Positions 35,747 to 45,305 of a stretch of DNA of 64,000 nt are shown here, one piece after another. A program made the translations under genes and the position numbers. Below the pieces are notes generated by a model. That model was given only the letters and a program-made list of their open reading frames with translations. It was not told the DNA's origin and ran no database searches. Numbering within the stretch: position 1 is the stretch's first letter; each line of letters starts with the position of its first letter. The DNA is from Holtermannia corniformis (lineage: Eukaryota; Basidiomycota; Tremellomycetes; Holtermanniales). Location of the stretch: the NCBI GenBank assembly GCA_001599935.1, contig BCIJ01000009.1, positions 176,226 to 240,225 of the forward strand, written 5' to 3'.

Positions 35747-36866
35747 ATGTCGCGCACCATTCTCGCACTCGGAGCCACCGGCCCTCAGTGTGGCGGTCTC
35801 GTTCGCGCTCTCGCAAAGTTCAACGACGCCGCGGGAACCCCGACCCCGCCGTGGAAGATCCTGGCGCATACGCGCTCAGCTACATCCCCTGCATCGCAAG
35901 AGCTCGCCAAGCTCAACGGCGTACAGCTCGTAGAGGGCTCGTATGAACAGCTACCGGATGTCTTTGAGGCGCATCAGCCAATCTATGGCGTCTTCAACTC
36001 GCAGCCGCATGGGTTTGCAGATGAAGTCGAACGTAGTACGTCTGCTTGGATACAAGCACAGCGCAAGCGCACTGACTTCCGGCTCAGCGAAGAAGGTGGT
36101 GGATCTCGCAGTCAAGTACGGCGTCGAGCACATGGTCTACACCTCTGTCGACTTTGCGGGCCAGGAGGACACGGGCTTGCCTTTGTATGCGACGCAAACC
36201 TAGACAATCTGCTCAGCTGATTGTGTCTGGTAGCTGGGAGCGCAAGCGCCAAGTCGAAAACTACATCAAAACCCAACCCAGCCTGAAATGGACCATTCTC
36301 CGCGTCAGTGACCTCTCCCTCGGTCCTCCTTCAACTTCAGCTCACCCCCTCAGCCCGCGTCATTCATGTCCAACATTGCTAGCGTCCACAGGGCCGGAGG
36401 TCCAGGCGGGCTTGTCGCGCTCAACATCTTCATGAACCAAGTCTACCCCGCCTGCCAGCCGGCCAACAAGCGTCTTCAGTGGGTGTCGCCGAGCGACACG
36501 GGCGCCATTGGTGCACTTGCATTCGCGCAGCCGGATCGTTACGTCGGTCAAGCGATCGCGATTGCTGGGGATGCTCTCAACGCGGAGGAAGTCCGACAGA
36601 GTTTCGTCGATGCGCTCGGAGAGGTGCCGACGTATGAGGAGGTTGAAGACCAGGCGCGTGCGTTCACGGCGGAGAATACAATGTTTCGCGACCTGTACAC
36701 TGTAAGTTGGCGTGGACCTGCGCACAGCGCATGTGACTGATATCAGTTGTAGTGGTACAGCACGGCCGCGCAGGCTGCAGACATCGAGGCGCTTCGGAAG
36801 CTGTATCCGGAGCTCAAGACGTTCAGGCAGTTCCTTGAGACCGAGGTCAAGCCGCTTTCCAAGTGA
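35747..36866 (+). CDS. NmrA-like NAD(P)-binding protein
   Basis: The NmrA family is related to short-chain dehydrogenases but often acts as an NADP redox sensor binding transcription factors. The ATG at 35747 opens MSRTILALGATGPQCGGLVR, a Rossmann beta-alpha-beta with GxTGxxG, then KILAHTRSATSPASQELAKL, GVQLVEGSYEQLPDVFEAHQ and PIYGVFNSQPHGFADEVE. After an intron come KKVVDLAVKYGVEHMVYTSV, WERKRQVENYIKTQPSLKWT, ILRPASFMSNIASVHRAG, SPSDTGAIGALAFAQPDRY, and the C-terminus EALRKLYPELKTFRQFLETE. Five introns, about 300 residues. Tyr of YxxxK is not obviously placed, consistent with a non-catalytic or atypical member. The specific partner is unknown. Confidence 0.88.
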
Positions 36867-36992
36867 TCTGGTAGTAAATGGACTAGAGCTGTCAGTGTGT
36901 CATTGTGCATACAAGTTTGCTGCACTGGCAAGAACACGGTTTCTTCGAAGATGACGTCGACGTGCATATCGCCAATGTATACGGATACACGC

Positions 36993-38060
36993 TCAGCGCT
37001 TGACCCAGGCGTACTGCACCGACCGTCAGCGCGTAGAACGCACGAGACACTGGACAGGGACAAACCTTCTTCCTCGCCTTGGCCTTGCCCGTTTTCTTGC
37101 GCTCGACCATCCGTGTATCTCTCATCAACGCGCCATCTGCGGTGATCATGAGAACAGTACTGTGTGAGAGTCGCAAGACGTACCAGCTTCCAGAACCTCC
37201 CGAGTCTCTGGCCGGTGGATGACGAGGCCCCTCGCGACGGCCAATGCAACGGCGCCTGCCTGGCCTGATGTACCACCGCCCCGGGCGACGGCAAAGATGT
37301 TGAAGGCGCCCAGGAGGCCGGTGAGTCTCAACGGACGAAGGATCGACTCGCGGTCTGCCGTACGGGGGAAGTGGGCGGTGATGGGAAGGGAGTTGATTAG
37401 GACCTCACTGGTGGGCAAAGGTACAGCTGGGGCATCAAGGTCGGCTGGCTTGTCTAGGATCTCTTTCGCCGCCTTTGACTGGATCATCCAGACGCGCGCG
37501 TGAGACTCTTTACGCCGGCCAAAGCTGTAGCTCCGGCCGAACTCGTCGAGAGTCTGTCCCGACTTGCCGTTCGCACCGGTCGTGTCGCGACCTGGCCGCT
37601 CGTACAGCTGCAGAGCAGCATCGATGCCCTCTGAGACTTCTCCCTCGCCTGCGAGCTCTGCAATCGTCCGGAGCTGGTGTAGTTCATTGAGCAGTGTCGT
37701 GACGCGGCGGTACTGGCTCGTCTTGAGCTCAGTCTGGAAAACGCCGCTCAGACTGGGCGCAGACTTCCACGCCACACGGGGAGGTTGCGGCGCGGGCAAG
37801 CTCGAAGGAAGAGGGTAGATGTGCGCCGTGCGGAGCAGCGACTTTGACTTGGCAAGAGCCGACTCGAGGTCAAGGATCCGCTGCGTGTACTCTGGCCGAC
37901 CGGTGAAGAAGGTCTTTTCCGCGGGTTTGGGTCGCGGTTCGAGAGGCAGAGGGGCGTCGGCCGAGGGTTGGACAAAGTTGGGGGTAGCGTAGAAGCGCTT
38001 GGCGATAGCTGGCACCGACGGCCCTGCACGAAGGGCTCGTACGCCCAGTCGATTACTCAT
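36993..38060 (-). CDS. MRPS9: Mitochondrial small ribosomal subunit protein uS9m (Mrps9)
   Basis: This is a component of the mitoribosomal small subunit near the decoding centre. The chosen ATG at 38060 gives MSNRLGVRALRAGPSVPAIA, then KRFYATPNF, a good import presequence; an in-frame ATG at 38111 would add 17 residues. A fungal-specific N-terminal extension of about 190 residues leads to the uS9 domain: SYSFGRRKESHARVWMIQSK, LINSLPITAHFPRTADRESI, FNIFAVARGGGTSGQAGAV, ALAVARGLVIHRPETREVLE, then DGALMRDTRMVERKKTGKAK, and the invariant-style end KKYAWVKR (stop 36995-36993). Two small introns fall near the C-terminus. About 320 residues. Confidence 0.92.
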
Positions 38061-38266
38061 GATGGGTTTTGTAGCTGTTGATATCCTGGATTGTCTGTGC
38101 CGTTGCAACATTTCGCACGCCTGCTAGATACTTTACGTTATTTGCGTCACTACGTGCGGTTGGCGGTGTTAACCCAATTAGCGCGGACAAGGTAAACCGC
38201 CACCGAGGTCCGTGCGATGTGCGACCACGGACACAGTACTGAAGACAATCCAGGCAGCTGAACGTC

Positions 38267-39115
38267 ATGAATTTCGACGAAGAGGTCCGGCTGTACACTA
38301 CCAATGCAGAGCGCGAAAAGATGGAAAACATGGCGACGCTGTTCAGCATCGTCGTCAGCTTGGAATACCTTGAGCGCGCATACGTTCGAGACTCGGTCAC
38401 TAGTAAGGAGTGAGCGGTAGTGACGCAGGTACCTATGGCAGAGCTGACACGGTTTGATGGTAGGTATGCTCCTGCATGCATCAAGCTGCTGGCACAGTAC
38501 AAGAGCTTGATGAAGCTCGTCGGCGATGAAGTCGGAGGGCTCGAGACGTTTATGAAACGATACAAGGTGGGTCGTGGCTCGCAGCGTACGCGAACACGAC
38601 CTCAATCTACACATAGATGGATCACCCGGCTTCACTGCATCGACTCAAAGTGGGCGTCCCAGCGACTGTCGAGCACTCTGCCGAGGCTTCTGAAGGCGGC
38701 GCTGAGACGGGCAAATGGGTCGCAGAGACCACGCAGGTCTGTCCCGACCCTCTCATCGTGCTGGCTGACCCCAACTTGTACTCTAGTCCTTCATCACACT
38801 AATGGACGCACTCAAGCTCAATATGCGCGCCAAAGATCAACTGCATCCGATCCTGACCGACCTGGTGACGGGCTACACTAGGTTCAAGGGCAGCGCCGAA
38901 TGGGAAGGCAGAGGCAAGATCTTGCATTGGTACGTGGACGCGCGTGTCATGTAATTTCGTATCTCACAAATCGCACCAGGTTGATCACCTTGAACGCACT
39001 CAAGGCCAGCGATGAGATTACCGACGAGCAATCTCGGCAGATGTCGTTTGACATTGAGAATGCGTACAACGAGTTCTTCCGGTCGCTCAGTACCGGGTCG
39101 AGAAGCGATTCGTGA
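38267..39115 (+). CDS. VPS28: ESCRT-I subunit Vps28
   Basis: Vps28 bridges ESCRT-I to ESCRT-II during multivesicular-body sorting of ubiquitinated membrane proteins at endosomes. The ATG at 38267 begins MNFDEEVRLYTTNAEREKME, then FSIVVSLEYLERAYVRDSVT, SKEYAPACIKLLAQYKSLMK, YKMDHPASLHRLKVGVPATV, and the C-terminal four-helix domain FITLMDALKLNMRAKDQLHP, GRGKILHWLITLNALKASDE, ITDEQSRQMSFDIENAYNEF. It ends SRSDS at TGA 39113-39115. Four short introns; about 215 residues, normal for the family. A Gly/Glu-rich insert (EASEGGAETGK) is slightly unusual. Divergent from MRPS9 across 206 bp. Confidence 0.95.
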
Positions 39116-39310
39116 TGCGTGTTGAGATTCATCTTGTATATATATCGCAAACGTCGTTGTACCCTCTATAGCCATGTCATCACGCATTGCAGAACGATAT
39201 ATATGGAGGAAACCGGGTTCTCTGGGCTTCACAGCCCTCCCCCGATACCCAAACCAACCAGACTCAGACGATCAGCTCTCGTCGACTCGCAGACACCCGT
39301 AATCTAGCCC

Positions 39311-39589
39311 TCATCCAGCGAATCCTTCGGCCAGGCTATCGCACCCACCAATCCGCCGTTCATGCCCCTTGACCTCGATCTCCGTCTCCTCACTCGGCAT
39401 CCAGCGATCCCAAGCCGATCCTCGAGCCAATGTGAAGGCACGAGCCAAGACTCTACCTCTGTCCCAGTGAGACAGAGGTCTCCATGGATGATCTCGAGGA
39501 TGTCGACGGAATGTGCGCTGTATCCCGGTGATGTAGGATGAGCGGAGCGTTGTGAGATCTTGCAGCACGGATGGGGATGACGATGGCAT
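39311..39589 (-). CDS. Small hypothetical ORF
   Basis: A 92-residue frame from ATG 39589 to TGA 39313-39311: MPSSSPSVLQDLTTLRSSYI, then TGIQRTFRRHPRDHPWRPLS, HWDRGRVLARAFTLARGSAW, DRWMPSEETEIEVKGHERRI. The middle is basic and Trp/Arg-rich. A possible GTGGGT donor near the end could give a different C-terminus. No family is recognised, and chance cannot be ruled out. It is convergent with VPS28 (195 bp). Confidence 0.4.
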   Translation of the reverse strand: MPSSSPSVLQDLTTLRSSYITGIQRTFRRHPRDHPWRPLSHWDRGRVLARAFTLARGSAWDRWMPSEETEIEVKGHERRIGGCDSLAEGFAG

Positions 39590-40684
39590 GGTGTTGGGAG
39601 TGCGCTGTTTCAGTGATGTCGGCCCTTTTGAGAAAGGGGACGAGCGGGGAGATGAGGATCAAAAGCGAGTAGAGTGAATGGCTAGTTCGGGGCTTCCCAT
39701 GCGTGGTATGGATCAAAGCACGAGGATTGTGCTCAACACCGCTTGTCTCCAGGAACCCAATAAGCCCGCAAGAGACCTTGCAGTAGCCGACATATCTCCC
39801 AATGCAAAGTCGAGAATCAACCCGGACCAGTCCCGAACAAAGAGAGCCACCTTAACCAAGCCTTTCTGTAGAGGTCGACACTAAACAATCCAGCCCGGCG
39901 AATTTCTGATGCAGCTTGTCGAGAACGCCGTGCCTTTCGCCAATCGACTTGATCCAACCATTGCGGTCTTGTCTTGACCTTTCTAGGTCTTTTGTGCGTC
40001 GCAGATCCACAAGGGTCTGCGTCGCCCAAGGCGCAGAGTCAGACTTTTGGGGGGCGCCTGGGGGAAAGCTAGTTTCCTACCATGTCGAACGCAGGTAATG
40101 CCGTTAATGACACCAAAAGCCATGGAGACGCTGGGCCAAACAGCGCAGCACACTGTCCCGGTGGTGAGTCAAGCTCGAGGCCCCAGCCCGCGTCTCAATC
40201 GAGAAGAACGCGAAGGATAGACTGAGGTGGCGCCTACCGCTGCTTCGGATCATCATGTCACCCCACTACCATTACTGACAACAGGATGAGATCGAATCGA
40301 CGTGGCACGCAATCCCTGAGCGGCTTTGAGCAATCCCGTGCGTAACCGTGAACCATCAGAAACAGTCAAGCTCTCCTGAGCCCGCACGAACGGCTTCGAG
40401 TGGGCTGGTCCGGGAGAGATCGATCATGCGCTCCTGGGGTGTTGTACACCATGGTAGACGGCGTAGGAGGACGGACAGAAAGCATCAAGGATCCGAGCAC
40501 GTCTGTGCGTAACGCATAGATGATCCGTTGCAACGGCACGGGCGGTCCTCGAGACACCGGTATGATGCGGCCGAGTGCGATACCGCAGTAAAACCTGACT
40601 TGGATCAAGCACGAAGAGTACGAACACCGTATAAACAACTACAGGCTCGTCAGCAACGAACTGTTCAAACCGGGCGCACGGACC

Positions 40685-40695
40685 TTAGGGTTAGG
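40685..40695 (+). repeat. Interstitial TTAGGGTTAGG telomere-type sequence
   Basis: One and a half units of the canonical fungal telomere repeat stand alone in the intergenic stretch. Such short copies can be Tbf1/telobox binding sites. A single 11-nt match may be chance. Confidence 0.35.
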
Positions 40696-41152
40696 ATCCC
40701 CAGCCTTCGCTTTACCACCTTATTCCGCCCTCCTGAGAGCGACAGAGGTCCAGCAACGCAGCTTGAGCCAAGGACTTGAGAGTGCAGGTCGGATCAAGTC
40801 AATTATTCCGTGAAGGAATTGAGCATCTCTAGGCTAGCGTGGAGAATCTCTCCCGCTGCATACACCACGCCGTCAGGTCTTAACGACCATCACACGCAGA
40901 GATTTTCACCAGGACCAGACGCTCGAGCATTGACGCTGGTTCACTGAACGGAGTGGAAAGGACACGGGTGAAGCTGGGCTTCGACGGCGGTCCAGGATCT
41001 TCTCGAAGATACAGATGGGTGCAGACGTACTGATACGAGTCCTTGGGTCGTGATGGGCGCGACCGCGGTTGCTGAGACAGCTCGAACACTGTGACTTGAT
41101 CGCTACAAGGAGAAGACAGAGTCAAGCACGAGCGCGTCTTGAGCAGATCCCG

Positions 41153-41170
41153 TTACGTAACTTTACGTAA
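41153..41170. promoter_or_regulatory. Two TTACGTAA palindromes 10 bp apart
   Basis: TTACGTAA occurs at 41153-41160 and 41163-41170, the same face of the helix. The sequence is a classic bZIP-type palindrome. It lies just past the alkaline phosphatase stop codon, so it may belong to the phosphatase 3' flank or to an unrecognised gene. Confidence 0.4.
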
Positions 41171-41277
41171 CAGCCCTTCGTGAGGTAGCAATGCAGACAA
41201 TCTCTACTCAATGCATGCCGCTGTGGCTTCACTTTTGATCCATTATAGCTTCTACTTGTGACCCACTTCTTCAGCGC

Positions 41278-44076
41278 CTAAGCCTTGTAGGCGTTCGAGG
41301 TGACATTTGAGGTCTTGCCAAGGTCGAGGACAGTGGCGAGAAGCAGCGCAATGTCGGGGCTGTTGTGCACGCCGCGGAAGTGCTCGCTGCCAGGACCCCA
41401 GGCAAAGACGGAGACATCAGTCAAGCCTGGATACGTCAGTATCGGCTTCAAGCAAGCAGTCTGTAGTGCTCACTGTGAACACCCTGAGCCTCTCCGACGT
41501 CAAGGTTGCCAGTGAGGTGGATGCCCTTTGGCGCATCGGCCGGGTTGTAAAAGTAGCCACCGTCCGTCGAGCTGTTGCCCTTGACAGCAGGAAGACGTGG
41601 AGCAGTCTTGTTAACGGCGTAGTCCCTGTGGGTTCGAGCTCAGCACCCCGGATCGAAGTGGCGCTGGTAGAACTTACTCGTTGTGGTCCGGGAAGTTGGC
41701 AGTGCCAGCTGCGATGACATAGCGAGGGTCCCAGTTGACGGGGAAGCCAGCGCCCTGCTCGCCCTCGAAGATGGTGGTATTTTGCGGGTTAACGCCAGCT
41801 GGGACCTGGTAGGCAGAAAGACCGCTCTCGAGGTAGACGCCAACGGCACTGCGCTTCTCGCGGTCCGTCGCCTGGGCACGCAGGTACTCAACGTCGGCGC
41901 TGCCAAAGACATCGAAACCGTGACTGAAACACGTCAGGAAACCAGGACACGTAAGGCCTACGCATAACTCACCCGTGATCGGCGGTCACGACAACGAGGG
42001 TGTTCTCAAGCTCGCCAATCTCCTCGAGGTGGCGGAGGGTGGCGTTGATGGTAGCATCGAGTTCGAGCAGCTCACCGAGTGAACGGTGGTAGTCGAGGAC
42101 GTGCATCTGTGGGTCTCAGTATAGCTCGAGAGCATGCAGATACACTCACTTGCTTGTCGATGCTAGCAGCCTCGGACATGAGCATGAATCCGGTGTCGCC
42201 ATTGTTCTTTGCGCGGGTCGAGAGGATGTCGACAGCCTTGAGGGTCATGTCGGTCAAACTAGGCAAGTCGAAGGTGCCCTTGCCGTCGCCACGGGGCAAG
42301 GTGACGGTCTTCAGAAAGTCCGTCTGTGATGCACAGTCAGCTCGTAGATTCAGCAGTAAGAACAGAACCAAGCGCACGTAGACGTTGCGGTCCAGCCAGG
42401 TCGGCAAGTTACCCTGGCAGAACAGACCAAGGGCACGCTGATCGTTCGGGACCGCCTGCAAGTCGGTGTTGTTCAATGACAGCGAGTAGCCATGCTCTTG
42501 CCAGCGCTCGAATTGCGAAACGTTGCCGTTACCGGGACCGGCAAGGAAGTTCTCGGCACCAGCACCAAACACTTGTAGCGAGTCAGCACTACCACTGCCT
42601 CGGCTCCGTCCTACTTACAGACGTCGATGCCTTGCCAGTCGAACCAGCTGTAGTTGGAAGAAACACCGGTGAGGTATTGCTCGATGATGGCGGTGTACTG
42701 CGAGCGCTGGCTCGTGTGTGAAACAGTAGCAGCCGGCGTAGCGTCGGCAATGAACGCAGTGGAAACGGCGCCGACCTGACCACCGTAGATGCGGCGGAAA
42801 GCTTCAAAGACGGTTTCGAACTTGGGGTCACCGAACGCCTTGCCGGTCGAGTCGGTGTAGGCGTTGAGAGCGTTGACGGTTGCTATCGTTCATCAGCAGG
42901 TACAGCTGATAACATCAATTACGCACACTTCTTGCCTGCCATAAGCGCGGTGGCCGAGTTAGCAGAGTCGGTGATGAAAGAGTCGAGGCTGCGATGACGG
43001 TCAGACTACGCAAGCAAGCGATGTAGGGTCACGTACGAGTGAGTCATTTGAAGGCCAATGGCGTCTGCTGCAAACGTCGTTAGATGTCGTCCATTAAGAC
43101 GGTCGATCACACCCACCATTGTCCATGGTCATCCTGACAGTGTGTCAATCAAGCAGCGCAACCAAGTCGTTGACTTACCTTGACTGGTACTTGCCGCCGA
43201 TCGTCTTGTGAGCAAGCAGACGTGCAGCGGTGATCATTGACTGAGTCATGCCATCGCCAATGAAGAGGATGACGTTCTTGGCCTTGCGCTTCTCGGCGAG
43301 CTCGCGCACTTCCCAAGTGGCGTAGGTCCTGAATATAGGGTGAGCTTGTGTCACAGCCAGCACATATCCTGTCTCACTTTTGGCCATTGTTGTAAGTAAA
43401 CTCGACATCGTACACGCCGGGGTTGTACCTGGTAACTGTGAGCAAGGCCGTACATGCGCGGCTGTCAGCTCACAATGCAATGTTGCGGAACGACTTGGCA
43501 ACGACGTTGACGACAGTCTGGTTGCCAGCATCCTTGGACACGAGGTCCTCGTAGTAAGTAAAGTTGTACTGCCAATCATCAGCTAGCGCTTTGCGTCTCA
43601 GCGTAGACCAAAATTCACCTTTTCGTCTGCAATCTCTCGTCAGCGACCCTCACAGGATTGGTACATTAGTCAAAGACGCACCAGCAGGCTCGGCAATACC
43701 GAAGAATTGGGTCGCATCGATCAGCTCGCCGCCGCGGCCTCCGATCTTGAGTGAGTAGCCGTCCACGATCGGGACACCGTTGTTGAATGCCTCGGAGCCA
43801 TTGACAGGGGCCTGAATCTCCAAGCGGATCTGCCATTGCCGTCAACTGAAGTCTTACAACTGCGCAAGAGCTATTCACGTCGAACGCCTGGCCAGCAAAG
43901 AAGTCGGCTTGGTCCTACATCGGATTAGCCACCGCGCGTGCGAGCCGAGCCGCAGCCGAACTCACTGGCGGAAAGACACAGCCCAAGTTTGGGCACGCCG
44001 CTGTCCGGCGGAACGTCTGTGCCGAAACAGACGCGGCCACGAGGGTCGAAAGGACCAGAGTGCGAACGACGACCAT
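41278..44076 (-). CDS. Secreted alkaline phosphatase
   Basis: This is a metal-dependent phosphomonoesterase, probably secreted or vacuolar, releasing phosphate from organic esters. The ATG at 44076 gives MVVVRTLVLSTLVAASVSAQ, a clean signal peptide with an Ala-x-Ala cleavage site. Catalytic landmarks: KNVILFIGDGMTQSMITAAR (metal-binding Asp), TDSANSATALMAGKK (nucleophile Ser), LMSEAASIDKQ, VVTADHGHGFDVFGSADVEY (metal ligands), and NFPDHNEDYAV with TDVSVFAWGPGSEHFRGVHN near the C-terminus. Several Asn-x-Ser/Thr sites fit a secreted protein. About 15 short introns, including exons of 8 nt (43626-43619) and 17 nt. The stop is at 41280-41278. A CACGTG box lies 217 bp upstream. About 600 residues. 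Confidence 0.93.
43619..43626 (-). other. 8-nt microexon of the alkaline phosphatase
   Basis: The exon ACGAAAAG supplies the rest of an Asp codon plus Glu-Lys in EPA-DEK-YNFTYYEDL. It is flanked by introns with donors GTGCGT and GTGAAT, branch sites GCTGAC and GCTGAT, and acceptors GATTGCAG and TTGGCAG. Skipping it shifts the frame. Confidence 0.75.
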
Positions 44077-44292
44077 TGCGAAGGTACTCTTGCTGGGGAC
44101 GAGGACTGACAAGTCATGCGCGCCCAGCTGATATAACGGTGGCGCGCAACTGCATCAGGGCGTCGGACGGGCACCGGGTCGGCATGTGCGTGCACCATGA
44201 CTCCGAGACGGCGTGTAGAGTCTGCACGTTCGTGTAGCATCCACAGACGAGCCAAGAGGAGCTAACGCAACAGACGTCCGGCCTCTGGTCGT

Positions 44293-44298
44293 CACGTG
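44293..44298. promoter_or_regulatory. CACGTG (Pho4-type E-box) upstream of the phosphatase
   Basis: CACGTG sits 217 bp upstream of the phosphatase start. In yeasts the bHLH factor Pho4 activates phosphatase genes through CACGTG when phosphate is scarce; applying that here is inference, since the hexamer is common. Confidence 0.4.
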
Positions 44299-44612
44299 AG
44301 AGGCACCTTGCGCCAAGCGAACGTGCGTAGAATTGTTGAGAACGTGTCAAGTTGCACAGATCGCAGGCCGCGATGCGCAATGTCGACTGGCATAGACGAG
44401 ATCATACACACGTTGGGCAGTGAGAGGGACGCGTCGGCTGCCGGGATGCGGGGGTGCGGTATTCTTGTGGATGACTTGCTCCCGAGAAGAGGGCGTTTGC
44501 TGGTGCTGCTTGCTCACAATAGATGTATCCTGACGAGCGTCCACAGAGACGTCAAGACCTCGTGAAGACAATCACATATAAGGACAAAGCACTTGCGCGC
44601 GTGTGACGGCAC

Positions 44613-44892
44613 TCAAGATTCGCTTGGAATAACTGCTTGACATCGAAGTCAGCTCAGGGACATTACCGCTATACTCACCATGCATCTGACAATCCGCGCT
44701 GAACGCCACTCGTGCAGTCATATGTAGCGTCCCTACTTCTTCTTGAGTGATGCTCAGCCCCGCTTTGCCGTATCTGGCAAACGGGTGCTCCTGACGTACG
44801 AAGGGCGTCTGACCCACATGCCAGGAATTGTATGCTCTGTTAGCGATTGAAGCTATCACTGTGACAGAAGTTAACGACACCGCTAATCCCAT
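44613..44892 (-). CDS. Candidate small two-exon hypothetical protein
   Basis: The ATG at 44892 opens MGLAVSLTSVTVIASIANRA, then YNSWHVGQTPFVRQEHPFAR, YGKAGLSITQEEVGTLHMTA, and RVAFSADCQMH. A convincing intron follows (donor GTGAGT, branch GAGCTGAC, acceptor near TCAAGCAG), after which the frame stops within seven codons (VIPSES). About 78 residues with a hydrophobic N-terminus that could be a signal peptide. No family is recognised. The good intron is the main support. Confidence 0.3.
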
Positions 44893-45203
44893 GATTCATT
44901 TCAGATGCTGACACGGGTAGCAAGCTAGCTACATCGTGTGCATCGATGGCACCTGGAATCGTCTCGCTATGGGTCGTACGCAGCTATAGGTCCTTCGACC
45001 AGTTGTGTTATCACGGCGAGCGAGTGTTTGATCAAGTGCTACTCGCGGCCATCGAGGCTAGTAATTTCCGGCTAAAATTGCTGCGACGATGTCGTGAACG
45101 CCAAGACAGCGCTACAAGCACTACTGTAAGTGCCCATGTTGAACCAGTTTGATACGTGCTCTGGTTGCTTCCATGCGATAAATCCCACGTCATTCACCGG
45201 TTG

Positions 45204-45210
45204 TGACTCA
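45204..45210. promoter_or_regulatory. TRP5: Gcn4/CPC1-type TGACTCA element of TRP5
   Basis: TGACTCA is the consensus for the general amino-acid control bZIP factor (Gcn4/Cpc1). It lies 96 bp before the TRP5 start codon, an expected position. It is flanked by an inverted pair CACCGG (45195) and CCGGTG (45221). Confidence 0.6.
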
Positions 45211-45305
45211 AACCCCACCGCCGGTGCTGTAGATCGAGTCAAAAGTCGGAGACATCATCGACAGCTCGGAGCGGCACCCAGACCCAACAAAACACTCTCA
45301 GAACC

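Larger units (their letters stand above)
39590..41277. other. 1.7-kb gene-poor stretch
   Basis: No gene is confidently supported here. A possible minus-strand exon covers about 41107-40880 (including RSRPSRPKDSYQYVCTHLYL and FTRVLSTPFSEPASMLERLV), followed by a convincing 54-nt intron (GTGAAA donor, CTGAC, GCAG acceptor) and a stop near 40834. No start codon fits upstream before the phosphatase gene. Two short signals stand out: TTAGGGTTAGG at 40685-40695 and two TTACGTAA copies at 41153-41170. The rest is unremarkable. Confidence 0.5.
44077..45305. promoter_or_regulatory. 1.2-kb divergent region between the phosphatase and TRP5
   Basis: Divergent upstream region of the alkaline phosphatase (minus) and TRP5 (plus). 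It holds a CACGTG box (44293) nearer the phosphatase and a TGACTCA element (45204) nearer TRP5. One weak two-exon gene candidate lies at 44613-44892 on the minus strand. I see no other coding potential. Confidence 0.5.

Noticed and set aside
39678..39884. 68-codon ATG frame on the plus strand
   Set aside because: No motif, no splice structure, and composition like the surrounding noncoding sequence.
40082..40164. Short ATG frame (MSNAGNAVNDTKSHGDAG...) ending at a good GTGAGT
   Set aside because: No acceptor gives a continuing frame beyond a few codons; likely chance.
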